Shown piece by piece: positions 1-13,640 of a stretch of 64,000 bases of DNA (within the stretch, counting starts at the first letter, position 1; each line of letters starts with the position of its first letter). A program made the translations under genes and the position numbers. Under the pieces are notes generated by a model, which did not search any database, was not told where the DNA came from, and saw only the letters and a list, made by a program, of their open reading frames with translations. Origin of the DNA: Bombus terrestris (Eukaryota > Arthropoda > Insecta > Hymenoptera > Apidae); assembly GCF_910591885.1 (NCBI RefSeq), contig NW_025963623.1, positions 124,001 to 188,000 on the forward strand. The letters run 5' to 3'.

Positions 1-900
1 GTTGGACACCGTGGGACAACGTGGGACAACGTGGGACAACGTGGGACAACGTGGGACACCGTTGGACACCGTTGGACACCGTTGGACATCGTTGGACACC
101 GTGGGACAACGTGGGACAACGTGGGACAACGTGGGACAACGTGGGACAACGTGGGACAACGTGGGACAACGTGGGACAACGTGGGACATCGTGGGACAAC
201 GTGGGACAACGTGGGACAACGTGGGACAACGTGGGACAACGTGGGACACCGTTGGACACCGTTGGACACCGTTGGACACCGTTGGACATCGTTGGACACC
301 GTGGGACAACGTGGGACAACGTGGGACAACGTGGGAAACCATGGAACAACGTGGGACAACGTGGGACACCGTTGGACATCGTTGGACATCGTTGGACACC
401 GTGGGACAACGTGGGACAACGTGGGAAAACGTGGGACAACGTGGGACACCGTTGGACATCGCTGGACACCGTTGGACATCGTTGGACACCGTGGGACAAC
501 GTGGGACAACGTGGGACAACGTGGGACAACGTGGGACAACGAGGGACAACGTGGGACAACGTGGGACAACGTGGGAAAACGTGGGACAACGTGGGACACC
601 GTTGGACATCGCTGGACACCGTTGGACATCGTTGGACACCGTGGGACAACGTGGGACAACGTGGGACAACGTGGGACAACGTGGGACAACGTGGGACAAC
701 GTGGGACAACGTGGGACAACGTGGGACAACGTGGGACAACGTGGGACAACGTGGGACAACGTGGGACATCGTGGGACAACGTGGGACAACGTGGGACAAC
801 GTGGGACAACGTGGGACATCGTTGGACACCGTTGGACACCGTGGGACAACGTGGGACAACGTGGGACAACGTGGGACAACGTGGGACAACGTGGGACAAC
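1..900 (+). repeat. Segmental copy A1 (partner 1981-2880)
   Basis: All 90 units match 1981-2880 in order at a spacing of 1,980 bp. Shared rare units include the marker at 331, gtgggaaaac at 421 and 571, gctggacacc at 461 and 611, and gagggacaac at 541. Identity ends at 901, where this copy has a second marker pair and the partner has plain gtgggacaac. The copy is open at the left edge, so the duplication may start before the window. Confidence 0.93.
87..103 (+). other. Example of a CENP-B-box-like 17-mer
   Basis: Where gttggacatc is followed by gttggacacc and then a gtggg unit, the 17 bases starting at the c of 'acatc' match the mammalian CENP-B box (YTTCGTTGGAARCGGGA) at 12 of 17 positions, including the run TCGTTGGA. 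Of the nine bases usually treated as essential, six match; the first T and two of the CGGG bases do not. This is the first clear case; the same junction recurs throughout the array, usually near the marker pair. Protein binding is not shown, and the match may be coincidence. Confidence 0.2.
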
Positions 901-1980
901 GTGGGAAACCATGGAACAACGTGGGACAACGTGGGACACCGTTGGACATCGTTGGACAACGTGGGACAACGTGGGACAACGTGGGACAACGTGGGACAAC
1001 GTGGGACAACGTGGGACAACGTGGGACACCGTTGGACAACGTTGGACACCGTTGGACACCGTTGGACATCGTTGGACAACGTGGGACAACGTGGGACAAC
1101 GTGGGACATCGTGGGACAACGTGGGACAACGTGGGACAACGTGGGACAACGTGGGACACCGTTGGACAACGTGGGACACCGTTGGACATCGTTGGACACC
1201 GTGGGACAACGTGGGACAACGTGGGACCACGTGGGACAACGTGGGACAACGTGGGACAACGTGGGACAACGTGGGACAACGTGGGACAACGTGGGACATC
1301 GTGGGACAACGTGGGAAAACGTGGGACACCGTTGGACATAGTTGGACACCGTGGGACACCGTGGGACAACGTGGGACAACGTGGGACAACGTGGGACAAC
1401 GTGGGACAACGTGGGAAACCATGGGACAACGTGGGACAACGTGGGACACCGTTGGACATCGTTGGACAACGTGGGACAACGTGGGACAACGTGGGACAAC
1501 GTGGGACAACGTGGGACAACGTGGGACAACGTGGGACACCGTTGGACACCGTGGGACACCGTTGGACACCGTTGGACATCGTTGGACACCGTGGGACAAC
1601 GTGGGACAACGTGGGACAACGTGGGACAACGTGGGACAACGTGGGACAACGTGGGACAACGTGGGACAACGTGGGACAACGTGGGACAACGTGGGACACC
1701 GTTGGACAACGTGGGACACCGTTGGACATCGTTGGACACCGTGGGACAACGTGGGACACCGTTGGACATCGTTGGACACCGTGGGACAACGTGGGACAAC
1801 GTGGGACAACTTGGGACACCGTTGGACACCGTTGGACACCGTTGGACACCGTTGGACATCGTTGGACACCGTGGGACAACGTGGGACAACGTGGGACAAC
1901 GTGGGACAACGTGGGACAACGTGGGACATCGTGGGACAACGTGGGACAACGTGGGACAACGTGGGACACCGTTGGACATC

Positions 1981-2880
1981 GTTGGACACCGTGGGACAAC
2001 GTGGGACAACGTGGGACAACGTGGGACAACGTGGGACACCGTTGGACACCGTTGGACACCGTTGGACATCGTTGGACACCGTGGGACAACGTGGGACAAC
2101 GTGGGACAACGTGGGACAACGTGGGACAACGTGGGACAACGTGGGACAACGTGGGACAACGTGGGACATCGTGGGACAACGTGGGACAACGTGGGACAAC
2201 GTGGGACAACGTGGGACAACGTGGGACACCGTTGGACACCGTTGGACACCGTTGGACACCGTTGGACATCGTTGGACACCGTGGGACAACGTGGGACAAC
2301 GTGGGACAACGTGGGAAACCATGGAACAACGTGGGACAACGTGGGACACCGTTGGACATCGTTGGACATCGTTGGACACCGTGGGACAACGTGGGACAAC
2401 GTGGGAAAACGTGGGACAACGTGGGACACCGTTGGACATCGCTGGACACCGTTGGACATCGTTGGACACCGTGGGACAACGTGGGACAACGTGGGACAAC
2501 GTGGGACAACGTGGGACAACGAGGGACAACGTGGGACAACGTGGGACAACGTGGGAAAACGTGGGACAACGTGGGACACCGTTGGACATCGCTGGACACC
2601 GTTGGACATCGTTGGACACCGTGGGACAACGTGGGACAACGTGGGACAACGTGGGACAACGTGGGACAACGTGGGACAACGTGGGACAACGTGGGACAAC
2701 GTGGGACAACGTGGGACAACGTGGGACAACGTGGGACAACGTGGGACATCGTGGGACAACGTGGGACAACGTGGGACAACGTGGGACAACGTGGGACATC
2801 GTTGGACACCGTTGGACACCGTGGGACAACGTGGGACAACGTGGGACAACGTGGGACAACGTGGGACAACGTGGGACAAC
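1981..2880 (+). repeat. Segmental copy A2 (partner 1-900)
   Basis: This is the right partner of the 1,980-bp-spaced pair. It carries gagggacaac at 2521, gctggacacc at 2441 and 2591, and the marker at 2311, all at the same offset from the left copy. I saw no substitution between the two copies, which suggests recent duplication or conversion. Confidence 0.93.
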
Positions 2881-3540
2881 GTGGGACAACGTGGGACAAC
2901 GTGGGACAACGTGGGACAACGTGGGACAACGTGGGACACCGTTGGACATCGTTGGACACCGTGGGACAACGTGGGACAACGTGGGACAACGTGGGAAACC
3001 ATGGAACAACGTGGGACAACGTGGGACACCGTTGGACATCGTTGGACAACGTGGGACAACGTGGGACAACGTGGGACAACGTGGGACAACGTGGGACAAC
3101 GTGGGACAACGTGGGACACCGTTGGACAACGTGGGACACCGTTGGACATCGTTGGACACCGTGGGACAACGTGGGACAACGTGGGACCACGTGGGACAAC
3201 GTGGGACAACGTGGGACAACGTGGGACAACTTGGGACAACGTGGGACAACGTGGGACAACTTGGGACAACGTGGGACACCGTTGGACATCGTTGGACATC
3301 GTTGGACATCGTGGGACAACGTGGGACAACGTGGGACAACGTGGGACAACGTGGGACATCGTGGGACAACGTGGGACAACGTGGGACAACGTGGGACAAC
3401 GTGGGACATCGTTGGACACCGTTGGACACCGTGGGACAACGTGGGACAACGTGGGACAACGTGGGACAACGTGGGACAACGTGGGACAACGTGGGACATC
3501 GTTGGACAACGTGGGACAACGTGGGACAACGTGGGACAAC

Positions 3541-3740
3541 GTGGGACACCGTTGGACACCGTGGGACACCGTTGGACACCGTTGGACACCGTTGGACATC
3601 GTTGGACATCGTTGGACATCGTTGGACACCGTTGGACATCGTTGGACATCGTTGGACACCGTTGGACATCGTTGGACACCGTTGGACATCGTTGGACATC
3701 GTTGGACATCGTGGGACACCGTTGGACATCGTTGGACAAC
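3541..3740 (+). repeat. T-type unit block
   Basis: Nearly all units are gttggacacc or gttggacatc, opened by the boundary order gtgggacacc, gttggacacc, gtgggacacc. It lacks the regular GGG triplets of the surrounding G-type array. Confidence 0.9.
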
Positions 3741-3860
3741 GTGGGACAACGTGGGACAACGTGGGACAACGTGGGACATCGTTGGACAACGTGGGACAAC
3801 GTGGGACAACGTGGGACACCGTTGGACAACGTGGGACACCGTTGGACATCGTTGGACACC

Positions 3861-4180
3861 GTGGGACAACGTGGGACAACGTGGGACCACGTGGGACAAC
3901 GTGGGACAACGTGGGACAACGTGGGACAACTTGGGACAACGTGGGACAACGTGGGAAACCATGGAACAACGTGGGACAACGTGGGACACCGTTGGACATC
4001 GTTGGACAACGTGGGACAACGTGGGACCACGTGGGACAACGTGGGACAACGTGGGACAACGTGGGACACCGTTGGACACCGTGGGACACCGTTGGACACC
4101 GTTGGACATCGTTGGACACCGTGAGACAACGTGGGACAACGTGGGACAACGTGGGACAACGTGGGACATCGTGGGACAAC
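3861..4180 (+). repeat. 320-bp tandem duplication, left copy
   Basis: These 32 units are followed immediately by a second copy at 4181. Both carry gtgggaccac near the start (3881, 4201), ttgggacaac (3931, 4251), the marker (3951, 4271) and the rare unit gtgagacaac (4121, 4441). The only difference seen is gtgggaccac at 4021 against gtgggacaac at 4341. Confidence 0.93.
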
Positions 4181-4500
4181 GTGGGACAACGTGGGACAAC
4201 GTGGGACCACGTGGGACAACGTGGGACAACGTGGGACAACGTGGGACAACTTGGGACAACGTGGGACAACGTGGGAAACCATGGAACAACGTGGGACAAC
4301 GTGGGACACCGTTGGACATCGTTGGACAACGTGGGACAACGTGGGACAACGTGGGACAACGTGGGACAACGTGGGACAACGTGGGACACCGTTGGACACC
4401 GTGGGACACCGTTGGACACCGTTGGACATCGTTGGACACCGTGAGACAACGTGGGACAACGTGGGACAACGTGGGACAACGTGGGACATCGTGGGACAAC
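4181..4500 (+). repeat. 320-bp tandem duplication, right copy
   Basis: This second copy directly abuts the first. It ends with gtgagacaac (4441) and gtgggacatc (4481). Beyond 4500 the pattern differs, so this is a single duplication and not a longer series. Confidence 0.93.
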
Positions 4501-4810
4501 GTGGGACAACGTGGGACAACGTGGGACAACGTGGGACAACGTGGGACAACGTGGGACAACGTGGGACACCGTTGGACAACGTGGGACACCGTTGGACATC
4601 GTTGGACACCGTGGGACAACGTGGGACAACGTGGGACAACGTGGGACAACGTGGGACAACGTGGGACACCGTTGGACATCGTTGGACATCGTTGGACATC
4701 GTGGGACACCGTTGGACATCGTTGGACATCGTTGGACACCGTTGGACACCGTTGGACAACGTGGGACATCGTTGGACAACGTGGGACAACGTGGGACAAC
4801 GTGGGACAAC

Positions 4811-5100
4811 GTGGGACACCGTTGGACACCGTGGGACACCGTTGGACACCGTTGGACACCGTTGGACATCGTTGGACATCGTTGGACATCGTTGGACACC
4901 GTTGGACATCGTTGGACATCGTTGGACACCGTTGGACATCGTTGGACACCGTTGGACATCGTTGGACATCGTTGGACATCGTGGGACACCGTTGGACATC
5001 GTTGGACATCGTTGGACACCGTTGGACATCGTTGGACATCGTTGGACATCGTTGGACACCGTTGGACACCGTTGGACACCGTTGGACATCGTTGGACACC
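4811..5100 (+). repeat. T-type unit block
   Basis: A 29-unit block of mainly gttggacacc and gttggacatc, with one internal gtgggacacc at 4981. It is the left member of a pair with 6231-6520. Confidence 0.9.
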
Positions 5101-6080
5101 GTGGGACAACGTGGGACAACGTGGGACAACGTGGGACAACGTGGGACAACGTGGGACAACGTGGGACATCGTGGGACAACGTGGGACAACGTGGGACAAC
5201 GTGGGACAACGTGGGACAACGTGGGACAACGTGGGACACCGTTGGACACCGTGGGACACCGTTGGACACCTTTGGACATCGTTGGACACCGTGGGACAAC
5301 GTGGGACAACGTGGGACAACGTGGGACAACGTGGGACATCGTGGGACAACGTGGGACAACGTGGGACAACGTGGGACAACGTGGGACAACGTGGGACAAC
5401 GTGGGACATCGTGGGACAACGTGGGACATCGTGGGACAACGTGGGACATCGTGGGACAACGTGGGACAACGTGGGACAACGTGGGACAAAGTGGGACAAC
5501 GTGGGACACCGTTGGACACCGTTGGACACCGTTGGACACCGTTGGACATCGTTGGACACCGTGGGACAACGTGGGACAACGTGGGACAACGTGGGAAACC
5601 ATGGAACAACGTGGGACAACGTGGGACACCGTTGGACATCGTTGGACATCGTTGGACACCGTGGGACAACGTGGGACAACGTGGGACAACGTGGGACAAC
5701 GTCGGACAACGTGGGACAACGTGGGACATCGTGGGACAACGTGGGACAACGTGGGACAACGTGGGACAACGTGGGACAACGTGGGACACCGTTGGACACC
5801 GTGGGACACCGTTGGACACCGTTGGACATCGTTGGACACCGTGGGACAACGTGGGACAACGTGGGACAACGTGGGACAACGTGGGACATCGTGGGACAAC
5901 GTGGGACAACGTGGGACAACGTGGGACAACGTGGGACATCGTGGGACAACGTGGGACAACGTGGGACAACGTGGGACATCGTGGGACAACGTGGGACAAC
6001 GTGGGACAACGTGGGACAACGTGGGACATCGTGGGACAACGTGGGACAACGTGGGACAACGTGGGACATCGTGGGACAAC
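4821..6080 (+). repeat. 1.42-kb-spaced segmental copy, left
   Basis: It matches 6241-7500 at an offset of 1,420 bp. Shared rare units are tttggacatc (5271, 6691), gtgggacaaa (5481, 6901), gtcggacaac (5701, 7121) and the marker (5591, 7011). One difference is gtgggacatc at 5161 against gtgggacaac at 6581. The copy opens with a T-type block and passes into G-type runs. Confidence 0.92.
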
Positions 6081-6230
6081 GTCGGACAACGTGGGACAAC
6101 GTGGGACAACGTGGGACAACGTGGGACAACGTGGGACAACGTGGGACAACGTGGGACAACGTGGGACAACGTGGGACAACGTGGGACATCGTGGGACAAC
6201 GTGGGACAACGTGGGACAACGTGGGACAAC

Positions 6231-6520
6231 GTGGGACATCGTTGGACACCGTGGGACACCGTTGGACACCGTTGGACACCGTTGGACATCGTTGGACATC
6301 GTTGGACATCGTTGGACACCGTTGGACATCGTTGGACATCGTTGGACACCGTTGGACATCGTTGGACACCGTTGGACATCGTTGGACATCGTTGGACATC
6401 GTGGGACACCGTTGGACATCGTTGGACATCGTTGGACACCGTTGGACATCGTTGGACATCGTTGGACATCGTTGGACACCGTTGGACACCGTTGGACACC
6501 GTTGGACATCGTTGGACACC
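6231..6520 (+). repeat. T-type unit block
   Basis: The same block as 4811-5100, carried by the 1.42-kb duplication. The opening unit differs (gtgggacatc instead of gtgggacacc). Confidence 0.9.
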
Positions 6521-7500
6521 GTGGGACAACGTGGGACAACGTGGGACAACGTGGGACAACGTGGGACAACGTGGGACAACGTGGGACAACGTGGGACAAC
6601 GTGGGACAACGTGGGACAACGTGGGACAACGTGGGACAACGTGGGACAACGTGGGACACCGTTGGACACCGTGGGACACCGTTGGACACCTTTGGACATC
6701 GTTGGACACCGTGGGACAACGTGGGACAACGTGGGACAACGTGGGACAACGTGGGACATCGTGGGACAACGTGGGACAACGTGGGACAACGTGGGACAAC
6801 GTGGGACAACGTGGGACAACGTGGGACATCGTGGGACAACGTGGGACATCGTGGGACAACGTGGGACATCGTGGGACAACGTGGGACAACGTGGGACAAC
6901 GTGGGACAAAGTGGGACAACGTGGGACACCGTTGGACACCGTTGGACACCGTTGGACACCGTTGGACATCGTTGGACACCGTGGGACAACGTGGGACAAC
7001 GTGGGACAACGTGGGAAACCATGGAACAACGTGGGACAACGTGGGACACCGTTGGACATCGTTGGACATCGTTGGACACCGTGGGACAACGTGGGACAAC
7101 GTGGGACAACGTGGGACAACGTCGGACAACGTGGGACAACGTGGGACATCGTGGGACAACGTGGGACAACGTGGGACAACGTGGGACAACGTGGGACAAC
7201 GTGGGACACCGTTGGACACCGTGGGACACCGTTGGACACCGTTGGACATCGTTGGACACCGTGGGACAACGTGGGACAACGTGGGACAACGTGGGACAAC
7301 GTGGGACATCGTGGGACAACGTGGGACAACGTGGGACAACGTGGGACAACGTGGGACATCGTGGGACAACGTGGGACAACGTGGGACAACGTGGGACATC
7401 GTGGGACAACGTGGGACAACGTGGGACAACGTGGGACAACGTGGGACATCGTGGGACAACGTGGGACAACGTGGGACAACGTGGGACATCGTGGGACAAC
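6241..7500 (+). repeat. 1.42-kb-spaced segmental copy, right
   Basis: This is the right partner of 4821-6080. The match stops at 7501, where this copy has gtgggacaac and the partner has gtcggacaac (6081). The 160 bp between the copies (6081-6240) is ordinary G-type array. Confidence 0.92.
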
Positions 7501-9810
7501 GTGGGACAACGTGGGACAACGTGGGACAACGTGGGACAACGTGGGACACCGTTGGACACCGTTGGACACCGTTGGACACCGTTGGACATCGTTGGACACC
7601 GTGGGACAACGTGGGACAACGTGGGACAACGTGGGAAACCATGGAACAACGTGGGACAACGTGGGACACCGTTGGACATCGTTGGACATCGTTGGACACC
7701 GTGGGACAACGTGGGACAACGTGGGACAACGTGGGACAACGTCGGACAACGTGGGACAACGTGGGACAACGTGGGACAACGTGGGACAACGTGGGACAAC
7801 GTGGGACAACGTGGGACAACGTGGGACAACGTGGGACAACGTGGGACATCGTGGGACAACGTGGGACAACGTGGGACAACGTGGGACAACGTGGGACATC
7901 GTTGGACACCGTTGGACACCGTGGGACAACGTGGGACAACGTGGGACAACGTGGGACAACGTGGGACAACGTGGGACAACGTGGGACAACGTGGGACAAC
8001 GTGGGACAACGTGGGACAACGTGGGACAACGTGGGACAACGTGGGACAACGTGGGACACCGTTGGACATCGTTGGACAACGTGGGACAACGTGGGACAAC
8101 GTGGGACAACGTGGGACAACGTGGGACACCGTTGGACACCGTTGGACATCGTTGGACACCGTGGGACAACGTGGGACAACGTGGGACAACGTGGGACAAC
8201 GTGGGACAACGTGGGACAACGTGGGACAACGTGGGACAACGTGGGACAACGTGGGACAACGTGGGACAACGTGGGACAACGTGGGACATCGTGGGACAAC
8301 GTGGGACAACGTGGGACAACGTGGGACAACGTGGGACATCGTGGGACAACGTGGGACAACGTGGGACAACGTGGGACACCGTTGGACACCGTTGGACACC
8401 GTTGGACACCGTTGGACATCGTTGGACACCGTGGGACAACGTGGGACAACGTGGGACAACGTGGGAAACCATGGAACAACGTGGGACAACGTGGGACACC
8501 GTTGGACATCGTTGGACATCGTTGGACATCGTTGGACACCGTGGGACAACGTGGGACAACGTGGGAAAACGTAGGACAACGTGGGACACCGTTGGACATC
8601 GCTGGACACCGTTGGACATCGTTGGACACCGTGGGACAACGTGGGACAACGTGGGACAACGTGGGACAACGTGGGACAACGTGGGACAACGTGGGACAAC
8701 GTGGGACAACGTGGGACAACGTGGGACTACGTGGGACATCGTGGGACAACGTGGGACAACGTGGGACAACGTGGGACAACGTGGGACATCGTTGGACACC
8801 GTTGGACACCGTGGGACAACGTGGGACAACGTGGGACAACGTGGGACAACGTGGGACAACGTGGGACAACGTGGGACAACGTGGGACAACGTGGGACAAC
8901 GTGGGACAACGTGGGACAACGTGGGACATCGTGGGACAACGTGGGACAACGTGGGACAACGTGGGATAACGTGGGACAACGTGGGACACCGTTGGACACC
9001 GTTGGACACCGTTGGACACCGTTGGACATCGTTGGACACCGTGGGACAACGTGGGACAACGTGGGACAACGTGGGAAACCATGGAACAACGTGGGACAAC
9101 GTGGGACACCGTTGGACATCGTTGGACATCGTTGGACACCGTGGGACAACGTGGGACAACGTGGGAAAACGTGGGACAACGTGGGACACCGTTGGACATC
9201 GCTGGACACCGTTGGACATCGTTGGACACCGTGGGACAACGTGGGACAACGTGGGACAACGTGGGACAACGTGGGACAACGTCGGACAACGTGGGACAAC
9301 GTGGGACAACGTGGGACAACGTGGGACAACGTGGGACAACGTGGGACAACGTGGGACAACGTGGGACATCGTGGGACAACGTGGGACAACGTGGGACAAC
9401 GTGGGACAACGTGGGACAACGTGGGACACCGTTGGACATCGTTGGACACCGTGGGACAACGTGGGACAACGTGGGACAACGTGGGACACCGTTGGACACC
9501 GTTGGACACCGTTGGACACCGTTGGACATCGTTGGACACCTTGGGACAACGTGGGACAACGTGGGACAACGTGGGAAACCATGGAACAACGTGGGACAAC
9601 GTGGGACACCGTTGGACATCGTTGGACAACGTGGGACAACGTGGGACAACGTGGGACAACGTGGGACAACGTGGGACAACGTGGGACAACGTGGGACACC
9701 GTTGGACACCGTGGGACACCGTTGGACACCGTTGGACATCGTTGGACACCGTGGGACAACGTGGGACAACGTGGGACAACGTGGGACCACGTGGGACAAC
9801 GTGGGACAAC

Positions 9811-12610
9811 GTGGGACACCGTTGGACATCGTTGGACATCGTTGGACATCGTTGGACATCGTGGGACACCGTTGGACATCGTTGGACATCGTTGGACACC
9901 GTTGGACACCGTTGGACAACGTGGGACATCGTAGGACAACGTGGGACAACGTGGGACAACGTGGGACAACGTGGGACACCGTTGGACACCGTGGGACACC
10001 GTTGGACACCGTTGGACACCGTTGGACATCGTTGGACATCGTTGGACACCGTGGGACAACGTGGGACAACGTGGGACCACGTGGGACAACGTGGGACAAC
10101 GTGGGACAACGTGGGACAACTTGGGACAACGTGGGACAACGTGGGACAACGTGGGACATCGTGGGACAACGTGGGACAACGTGGGACAACGTGGGACATC
10201 GTGGGACAACGTGGGACAACGTGGGACAACGTGGGACAACGTGGGACAACGTGGGAGACCGTTGGACATCGTTGGACACCGTGGGACACCGTGGGACAAC
10301 GTGGGACAACGTGGGACAACGTGGGACAACGTGGGACACCGTTGGACATCGTTGGACACCGTGGGACAACGTGGGACAACGTGGGACAACGTGGGACACC
10401 GTTGGACACCGTTGGACACCGTTGGACACCGTTGGACATCGTTGGACACCGTGGGACAACGTGGGACAACGTGGGACAACGTGGGAAACCATGGAACAAC
10501 GTGGGACAACGTGGGACACCGTTGGACATCGTTGGACAACGTGGGACAACGTGGGACAACGTGGGACAACGTGGGACAACGTGGGACAACGTGGGACAAC
10601 GTGGGACACCGTTGGACACCGTGGGACACCGTTGGACACCGTTGGACATCGTTGGACACCGTGGGACAACGTGGGACAACGTGGGACAACGTGGGACAAC
10701 GTGGGACAACGTGGGACAACGTGGGACAACGTGGGACAACGTGGGACAACGTGGGACAACGTGGGACAACGTGGGACATCGTGGGACAACGTGGGACAAC
10801 GTGGGACAACGTGGGACAACGTGGGACACCGTTGGACAACGTGGGACACCGTTGGACATCGTTGGACACCGTGGGACAACGTGGGACAACGTGGGACCAC
10901 GTGGGACAACGTGGGACAACGTGGGACAACGTGGGACAACGTGGGACAACGTGGGACAACGTGGGACATCGTGGGACAACGTGGGACAACGTGGGACACC
11001 GTTGGACATCGTTGGACACCGTGGGACACCGTGGGACAACGTGGGACAACGTGAGACAACGTGGGACAACGTGGGACAACGTGGGACAACGTGGGACAAC
11101 GTGGGACAACGTGGGACAACGTGGGACAACGTGGGACAACGTGGGACAACGTGGGACATCGTGGGACAACGTGGGACAACGTGGGACAACGTGGGACAAC
11201 GTGGGACACCGTTGGACAACGTGGGACACCGTTGGACATCGTTGGACACCGTGGGACAACGTGGGACAACGTGGGACCACGTGGGACAACGTGGGACAAC
11301 GTGGGACAACGTGGGACAACGTGGGACATCGTGGGACAACGTGGGACAACGTGGGACAACGTGGGACAACGTGGGACAACGTGGGACACCGTTGGACACC
11401 GTTGGACACCGTTGGACACCGTTGGACATCGTTGGACACCGTGGGACAACGTGGGACAACGTGGGACAACGTGGGAAACCATGGAACAACGTGGGACAAC
11501 GTGGGACACCGTTGGACATCGTTGGACATCGTTGGACACCGTGGGACAACGTGGGACAACGTGGGAAAACGTGGGACAACGTGGGACACCGTTGGACATC
11601 GCTGGACACCGTTGGACATCGTTGGACACCGTGGGACAACGTGGGACAACGTGGGACAACGTGGGACAACGTGGGACAACGTGGGACAACGTGGGACAAC
11701 GTGGGACAACGTGGGACAACGTGGGACAACGTGGGACAACGTGGGACATCGTGGGACAACGTGGGACAACGTGGGACAACGTGGGACAACGTGGGACATC
11801 GTTGGACACCGTTGGACACCGTGGGACAACGTGGGACAACGTGGGACAAGGTGGGACAACGTGGGACAACGTGGGACAACGTGGGACAACGTGGGACAAC
11901 GTGGGACAACGTGGGACAACGTGGGACAACGTGGGACAACGTGGGACAACGTGGGACACCGTTGGACACCGTGGGACACCGTTGGACACCGTTGGACATC
12001 GTTGGACACCGTGGGACAACGTGGGACAACGTGGGACAACGTGGGACAACGTGGGACAACGTGGGACAACGTGGGACAACGTGGGACAACGTGGGACAAC
12101 GTGGGACAACGTGGGACAACGTGGGACATCGTGGGACAACGTGGGACAACGTGGGACAACGTGGGACAACGTGGGACACCGTTGGACAACGTGGGACACC
12201 GTTGGACATCGTTGGACACCGTGGGACAACGTGGGACAACGTGGGACCACGTGGGACAACGTGGGACAACGTGGGACAACGTGGGACAACGTGGGACAAC
12301 GTGGGACAACGTGGGACAACGTGGGACATCGTGGGACAACGTGGGACAACGTGGGACAACGTGGGACAACGTGGGACACCGTTGGACATCGTTGGACACC
12401 GTGGGACAACGTGGGACAACGTGGGACAACGTGGGACAACGTGGGACAACGTGGGACAACGTGGGAAACCATGGAACAACGTGGGACAACGTGGGACACC
12501 GTTGGACATCGTTGGACAACGTGGGACAACGTGGGACAACGTGGGACAACGTGGGACAACGTGGGACAACGTGGGACACCGTTGGACACCGTGGGACACC
12601 GTTGGACACC
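9811..12610 (+). repeat. 2.8-kb segmental copy, left (partner about 14911-17710)
   Basis: It matches 14911-17710 at an offset of 5,100 bp, falling to 5,090 between about 10.6 and 11.1 kb because runs of gtgggacaac differ by one unit. Shared rare units include gtgggagacc (10251, 15351) and several markers. Units private to this copy include gtaggacaac (9931), gtgagacaac (11051) and gtgggacaag (11841). Confidence 0.9.
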
Positions 12611-12980
12611 GTTGGACATCGTTGGACACCGTGGGACAACGTGGGACAACGTGGGACAACGTGGGACAACGTGGGACAACGTGGGACAACGTGGGACAAC
12701 GTGGGACAACGTGGGACAACGTGGGACAACGTGGGACAACGTGGGACACCGTTGGACAACGTGGGACACCGTTGGACATCGTTGGACACCGTGGGACAAC
12801 GTGGGACAACGTGGGACAACGTGGGACAACGTGGGACAACGTGGGACACCGTTGGACACCGTGGGACACCGTTGGACACCGTTGGACACCGTTGGACATC
12901 GTTGGACATCGTTGGACACCGTGGGACAACGTGGGACAACGTGGGACATCGTGGGACAACGTGGGACAACGTGGGACAAC

Positions 12981-13640
12981 GTGGGACACCGTTGGACATC
13001 GTTGGACACCGTGGGACACCGTGGGACAACGTGGGACAACGTGGGACAACTTGGGACACCGTTGGACACCGTTGGACACCGTTGGACACCGTTGGACATC
13101 GTTGGACACCGTGGGACAACGTGGGACAACGTGGGACAACGTGGGACAACGTGGGACAACGTGGGACATCGTGGGACAACGTGGGACAACGTGGGACAAC
13201 GTGGGACAACGTGGGACAACGTGGGACAACGTGGGACAACGTGGGACAACGTGGGACAACGTGGGACAACGTGGGACAACGTGGGACAACGTGGGACACC
13301 GTTGGACACCGTGGGACACCGTTGGACACCGTTGGACATCGTTGGACACCGTGGGACAACGTGGGACAACGTGGGACAACGTGGGACAACGTGGGACAAC
13401 GTGGGACAACGTGGGAATCCATGGAACAACGTGGGACAACGTGGGACACCGTTGGACATCGTTGGACAACGTGGGACAACGTGGGACAACGTGGGACAAC
13501 GTGGGACAACGTGGGAAAACGTGGGACAACGTGGGACACCGTTGGACATCGCTGGACACCGTTGGACATCGTTGGACACCGTTGGACACCGTTGGACAAC
13601 GTGGGACATCGTGGGACAACGTGGGACAACGTGGGACAAC
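12981..13640 (+). repeat. Three-copy module, copy 1
   Basis: The landmark order is gtgggacacc, gttggacatc, gttggacacc, gtgggacacc, then ttgggacacc (13051), a marker sub-variant with gtgggaatcc (13411), gtgggaaaac (13511) and gctggacacc (13551). The same order recurs near 19.5 kb (offset about 6.5 kb) and 24.4 kb (offset 11.38-11.49 kb). Confidence 0.85.

Noticed and set aside
331..350. The marker pair reads ACCATGG, a strong start-codon context
   Set aside because: It recurs about 94 times in a satellite, is followed only by repeat, and arises from simple substitutions of the unit. It is a sequence coincidence.
2..8574. Very long open frames on the given strand, here and across the rest of the window, as repetitive-protein genes
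   Set aside because: All three frames are open at once because the unit lacks stops. There is no unique sequence, consistent ATG start, splice signal or 3' end, and the opposite strand is just as open.
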